A stretch of 64,000 nt of DNA, taken from NCBI GenBank assembly GCA_963678705.1, contig OY783223.1, positions 8,092,721-8,156,720 of the forward strand. The letters run 5' to 3'. A program made the translations under genes and the position numbers. Shown here piece after piece: positions 58,801-64,000 of the stretch. The notes under the pieces are model-generated. The model was not told the DNA's origin and ran no database searches. It saw only the letters and a program-made list of their open reading frames with translations. Source of the DNA: Panorpa germanica. Lineage: Eukaryota; Arthropoda; Insecta; Mecoptera; Panorpidae. Position 1 is the first letter of the stretch, and each line of letters opens with the position of its first letter.

Positions 58801-60614
58801 AATCAACCCTTGTATTCTATACACTACAATGACAACTATTCGCTGCAAAGACACCAGCTTGTTCTCTCCTGCCCTTTATGCTATCAGCTAGTAAACAAAG
58901 TTGAATGGCGAATGTTTGCTCAACACAATCTTCCAAAGAAAACATTCCTATACTTTACTTAACAATGATTGCATTGTGTGTTTGCATTAGCTCCTATTTT
59001 CAAACAACATAATTATATATCAACCATGTAATTAGACGTCTTTTATCTACTTAGCCTAATTAAACAGATGGTGGTGTTGACAAAAATGATACATCTAACG
59101 CAATGAATAAAGAAAAACGTACAAGAGTTTATATTGAAAACTATAACTGGTAAAATTAAGAAAAGTTGCTTGTGATATATGTTCCAGACGATTTTAGATA
59201 GATCAAGATTCACAAAATAATGATTAAGTAGTTTTTTTATCGATCTAAACGTTGATTAGAAGATTTGATAACGTCAATCACGTTTATCAATAAGTTTAAA
59301 GTGCATTGCGATCACAGACAGATTCCTTGTTTCTGCGTGCTTTAGAATATGTAGTAACTAAACATCCTAAATAACGGAAAGCATTATAATTGTAATCAAA
59401 AAGTATCTTACGTCATTTAGAGCTGGTAATTTCGATTGATTTCTCTTTAACGAAAAGACAATTCGAATTAAACGACGTAGTTTTAATCTACAAACTCTCC
59501 AAACGTTTTTTAATTTACATTCTTTCCAACTACGTCATGAACACCTGCATAAATCGTTGAAGACCTGCATTAACACCAAATAATTTTTGGGTTTTTCCTA
59601 ATTTAAATATTTGTAATCTTATCTCTTTCAATCGCGCCACCGTTTTGTGTTTTACAATATTTAGATGACGTATCAATTTACCTGTGATTTTGACCTTGAT
59701 TTTTAAGCTCTAGTTACCGCCCACGATTTCTTGCATCATTATGATTAATGCAGACGCATAATACCATAGATTACTATCACTGTCAGTAGAATTCTGGGTA
59801 AAGATACAGGAAACACCTTGGGATTGAATTCGGATTATTGGAGTCGCCAAAAGAGAATTAGTAAGAACGCTTCGAGATAATGCGGAGAATTGTGCTTCCC
59901 CGTAGGTGTATATTCTGATTTCTGGCTAAATTGGAACATCTTCCAAATCGCTGCAAAAGATCGCTGAGCATTACGAATCAGAGTAAAAGTCAAAGTCTGC
60001 ATTACAGTAGTTACCTTATTTTAGAATAAATTTAAAGTATGTCGACAGATTTGCGTGAATTCAATCTTTAAAGATAATAATTGTGAAATATGTTTACAAT
60101 TCTCGTAATTTTCAAAAAACTCATCAGTTCTTATCTTCCAAACTGCACTAGATGACTTACACAAGAACTCATGGATTAGATTTGGATTAGCTGCTGGATT
60201 AATGATTAATCATCAGGTATTAATCCTGCAACTGTCAAAAATTATATATTTATAAAAAAGTCCCAGTAATCATTTGCAATATCTGATAATGTGTCTAAAA
60301 ATAGATTCTTAAATTCATGTTGCGATTACAACAGCTTAGGCAGTTTAAATTAAATACAGTAGCTAGAGGTTGATTCATTTTGAAATAGTTAAGCAGAAGA
60401 TTCCAGATTGTAGAAGGATTAACCGACTCAATGATGCGTTTTCTGATAAAATTGTAAAATTATACCTTAACGCTATTGACACCGTTATCTTCATTTGATT
60501 GTGGACAAGGTTTATTTTATTGTCAATTTTGATTCTTTATTAATATATATGCCAATTGGTTTTTGCTTTTCATTAAAAATTAAAAAAATGACGGAGATAT
60601 TGCAGTCTTACAGT
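58801..60614. other. Non-coding, no gene seen
   Basis: AT-rich, no supported feature. Confidence 0.4.
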
Positions 60615-61185
60615 ATATATATATAGAGTGTGAATAGCCTATGTTTCCTATAGATTAAAAGTGTGTCCAAAATGTGTGCGAGAGAGAAAGGTATATTTTC
60701 CTATTTGTTCTCTATGCGCATGCTCTGAAAGTGACAGCTGTCTAGATATAATAAATATTAATATTCTATTAAGATATAATAAATATTAAATATGTAAAAA
60801 AATTGTATTTCTTTAGTTGGTACAAAGCTCGTCTGTCGGTAAAACAGTGACCGTTCAGTGTAAAAATATACTCATGAACGGAATAGATGTTGCTGTGAAT
60901 AACGGCCAACACTGTTGATATTTGGAGTGGACTGAACTCACGTTTTTAGTTATATTTATATATAGTTTATTTATATTTATACATATCTACATTATTCTAC
61001 ATCAATATAATGTCATATTTAACAACTGTCACGTATTATATCTAGACAGCTCTGACTTGACAACTGTCACTTTCAGAGCATGCGCATAGAGAACAAATAG
61101 GAACATATGCCTTTCTCTCTCGCACACATTTTGGACACACTTTAAGGTCCAGCACTCTCTCTCGATATATATATATATATATGCT
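60615..61185. mobile_element. Element with long terminal inverted repeats, TA-rich target
   Basis: The left arm (about 60648-60750, GTGTGTCCAAAATGTGTGCG through GCATGCTCTGAAAGTGACAG) is the complement of the right arm (about 61045-61145). Both ends merge into TA repeats, fitting insertion at TA. The interior (about 290 bp) is non-coding. Confidence 0.7.
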
Positions 61186-61993
61186 CATGGAGATGCATTG
61201 ATGTAACACCTTCTTAAATAACCTATTTTATATAAATAATAACAATTTACCATGTGAATATACAACATATAATGAATATATTATGCAAATAGAATCTAGC
61301 GCCACTGCCACCCCCGCGGATGTTACCCACATTTTAAACTCCCGCTAAAAACAATTCCTCACGAATTGTCGAGGACTTATGCAATAAAAACCATTAAAAG
61401 AAAGTTTTTAAAATAAAATTCTATTAAAATTCAGGAAATGAATGTTATCATTAGCATCACGTCATGTGACGTCACTTTAACAAGATGGATGACTATTTTA
61501 TTGTTGGATAATAAAGACAAACCGCAAAATATTACGTTACCCAAGTAAATGCCTGTTATTATAGCTAGAGTCAAGGGTAAAACTATGTGTATAGAGTGAA
61601 GTTGGGAGAATATCATGACAGTTACTTATAAAAGGAGAAAACACCCCGGCTGGATGAGTTGTGGAATTCTATAAATAGGTTGCTTGTTTACCCATGGATG
61701 AAATGTGAAAATCGTTTCACTTTTATTGTTGTGATCTAGGTAGTTTATTTAGGCCTCTATTTAGCTACTTATTTCCAGTTTTAATAAAATTTACTGAAAA
61801 CCGATATCTTGAAAAAGTGTTATAGTCAGTTTTATTTGTTTATTTTAAAAACTACAACTCCTACATAAATTTTGTTAAGGGCATTTTTGTAGATAACAAT
61901 ATTATCTACAACTTTAATGAACAACTTTTTGTTATAACTTTAATAATAAAAAAGCTATCAGCAAAAATAAATCTTAAATTAAGTTGTGTAACA

Positions 61994-62490
61994 CATGGGC
62001 TGAAAAGTCCCGGGCCTAACAAAGAAAGCACAGTTTTTTTGTTTCAAAATTAGCTTTATTCATCAACGTAATCTCCATCAAGAGCAACGCAATCATTCCA
62101 GCACGATTGTAGAACGATTTATCTTTTGCCTCAAAATAGGCCTCAGTTTCAGCGATAACTTCTTCATTCGTGCGAAATTTCTTACCGGCGAGCATTTTTT
62201 TCAGGTCTGCGAACAGGCAGGGAGCCAAATCTGGCGAATACGGTGGATGTGGGAGCAATTCGAAGTTCAATTCATGTAGTTTTGCCATTGTTTTGAATGA
62301 CTTGTGACACGGTGCGTTGTCTTGATGAAACAAAATTTTTTTCTTTGCCATATGCGGTCGTTTCTTTGCAATTTCGGCCTTCAAACGCTCCAATAACGCT
62401 ACATAATATTCACTGTTAATGGTATTTCCTTTCTCAAGATAGTCGATGAATATTACACCACGCACATCCCAAAATACCTATTTATCAGAT
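61994..62490 (-). mobile_element. Mariner copy, 5'-deleted
   Basis: It has a mariner-type end (ATGGGCTGAAAAGTCCCGGG) and the 3' two-thirds of a mariner transposase gene in reverse orientation. The upstream coding end stops abruptly at a TAG just before FWDVRGV. Confidence 0.85.
62016..62465 (-). pseudogene. Mariner transposase C-terminal fragment, inactive
   Basis: An open frame of 149 codons is recognisable as Tc1/mariner DDE transposase: GVIFIDYLEKG near the start, then HQDNAPCH with the second catalytic Asp (residue 49 of this ORF), then YSPDLAPC. In active mariners (DD34D) the third Asp follows APC directly, in APCDY-type sequence. Here the text runs APC-LFADLKK, so three codons including that Asp are missing. 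The N-terminal DNA-binding half and the first Asp are also absent. It cannot be catalytic. Confidence 0.88.
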
Positions 62491-62640
62491 TGTACACCAC
62501 ATTTATTTTTGCTTATAACTTTTTTACCATAAAAGTTACAACAAAAACTAATTTAAAGAAGTTGCAGGTAATGTTATTATCTACAAAAAAGCTCTTTACA
62601 CAAATTGTGTGGGGCTTATAGTTTCCAAGATAAACAAAAT

Positions 62641-63519
62641 AAATGATCGCAATCTTATTTTCAGATACAGCCTCACAGCACGAAAATTCATCATCTAACG
62701 ATCCCCTGCTAAGAAGGTAAGCAAATAATTTTTAATTGTTTTCTTCGCTTACTTTTAAGTGCTGTATCCACTTAATTCCAAAGTCCAGACTTAAAATCAC
62801 AAACAAGTGATATCTCCTACCAAATCACAATTCATAAACAAACAAGCGATCAATTATAATTCACCTCCATCTAATTAGACTTTGAATTTCTAATTAAAAT
62901 TAAAAAAAAAACAGAATGCAAACTAATAATTAAAATAAAATGATAACATTGTCTTTAATTACTTTCAAGGTAAAGAAAATTAATTTTAGAAACCAAAATC
63001 CACTAGTGTTAAAACGCGTGCTTTGTTTATTAAAAAATGATCTCCCAAAATTAAAAATAACAAATGGATTTACACCTGCATGTATCAAACTTGTGATTTA
63101 TTCGCGTTATCTGATCTTAATTGCGCGCAATGCATGATGGATGACCACGCCGAGCCTTGTTTACTAAGCCCGTTTATTAAATACATAATAAATTATTGCA
63201 TAATCATTATTTTTTGCAGGTTATGTTTGCTTTACGTCAGTCGTTTGGACTTACAGTTCATTGTATCAGAACACAATTATCAATCTTTATTGTGACTTAA
63301 TCGGATTTGATTGTGGAATAAGTTAATTATTATTTAATTCTCTGGTCCACCACACCCTGCGTAGATATTTTATTCCAACTTTTATTAATCTGTCTGAGCT
63401 CCAGCTAATGAAATATGTTATGGTTTGATACATTAATCCAACTCGTCAAAGGAGAAGGCGTAATTTAAACCAATCAAATTAAGAATATGGCCCGATTTTT
63501 TAACGTAACATATATTGGC
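62641..63519. other. Non-coding, no gene seen
   Basis: AT-rich; short ORFs only. Confidence 0.4.
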
Positions 63520-63840
63520 GTTTCTATTTTATTAAATATCCAAAAATTGACGCATTTACATCTTCTTAAAGTTTGAATTTTGTATATTATGGGTTGACGC
63601 AACAGCTGACCTATATACCTATAACGTTTAATTCTGCATCTCTTTTGCACTTCTCCTCTTTAACAGTGATCGTAAAGGTTGGCGAATGGTAGTGGGGAAG
63701 AAGGTGAGGGAACAATAACGTCGTGAACTTAATCATTTTTAGCAAAGATTTACCCCTTTAATTGTTAAAGGGAAAAATGACTATTTTAATCGTTAATCCT
63801 CCTATATTATAATGTTCCAACTGTCCTATATTATAATGTT
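63520..63840. repeat. Diverged MITE-G-like sequence
   Basis: Parts match the MITE-G interior (TTGGCGTTTCTATTTTATTA, TTTAATTGTTAAAGGGA). The middle matches 8400-8550 inverted. Confidence 0.5.
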
Positions 63841-63889
63841 CCAACTGTATGTTTATATTCTTATATGTTTACGCGATTCGTATGGTAGC

Positions 63890-64000
63890 TCGAAAACGGC
63901 TCCGTCAATGTTTCTGAAAATTTTCTATTTTGTAGAGAAAAAAATTCTAAGACTTTTGGCGTCCCCGGATTTTTCCCTAACCCGTAATTTTGAAAAAACT
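63890..64000 (+). repeat. Dispersed repeat N, copy 2, cut by window end
   Basis: AATTCTAAGACTTTTGGCGT and CCCGTAATTTTG match the complement of 48110-48250. Confidence 0.6.

Larger units (their letters stand above)
61815..62640. repeat. Inverted repeat (family M) flanking a mariner fragment
   Basis: The left arm 61815-61985 and right arm 62500-62640 are inverted, diverged copies (GTTATAACTTT / AAAGTTACAAC, AATATTATCTAC / TTATTATCTAC). The mariner piece sits between them. A single arm recurs at 38225. Confidence 0.55.

Noticed and set aside
57962..58801. Several plus-strand Phe/Leu/Ser-rich ORFs resembling membrane proteins
   Set aside because: CT-rich antisense of degraded LINE sequence, split by MITE-K; frames overlap and change.

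Overview
The window looks like AT-rich nuclear DNA from an insect (arthropod). It has very long introns, canonical GT-AG splice sites, a DRIP/PRIP-type aquaporin and a crowd of insect-type repeats: mariner, jockey-like and R1-like LINEs, Helitron-like elements, MITEs and a tRNA-derived SINE. I cannot assign the order from this sequence.

The one gene read with high confidence is a minus-strand aquaporin whose six coding exons lie between 45538 and 10928. All junctions keep frame and give a 248-residue protein with both NPA motifs (residues 81-83 and 197-199) and a water-selective ar/R filter (F61, H185, A194, R200). Introns 1-3 are about 7.3, 19.5 and 6.4 kb, while introns 4 and 5 are 179 and 481 bp. 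A possible promoter lies near 47140.

Inside the 19.5-kb intron 2, on the opposite strand, an intact 193-codon ORF (25544-26125) encodes a predicted secreted protein with a basic, dibasic-rich and cysteine-rich C-terminal half. I do not recognise the family. It is the best candidate for something undescribed here.

Left flank (1-10.9 kb): R1-like LINE fragments, a TTAA-flanked MITE, a SINE, a Helitron-like element and an AT-rich desert. Aquaporin body (10.9-45.5 kb): at least seven copies or fragments of one MITE family (termini ATGGGCTTGTGTCC), three copies of a repeat with a shared 65-codon ORF, LINE fragments, a second Helitron-like copy and a nested 648-bp element whose insertion can be read to the base. 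Right flank (47-64 kb): more R1-like LINE copies (the best at 53180-53875), a large inverted-repeat element broken by a jockey-like LINE, a long-TIR element at 60.6-61.2 kb, and a dead mariner copy that has lost its third catalytic Asp. No functional RNA gene, CRISPR array or operon was found. Many nested insertions carry their own empty-site evidence, so this window records a relative history of transposon activity.
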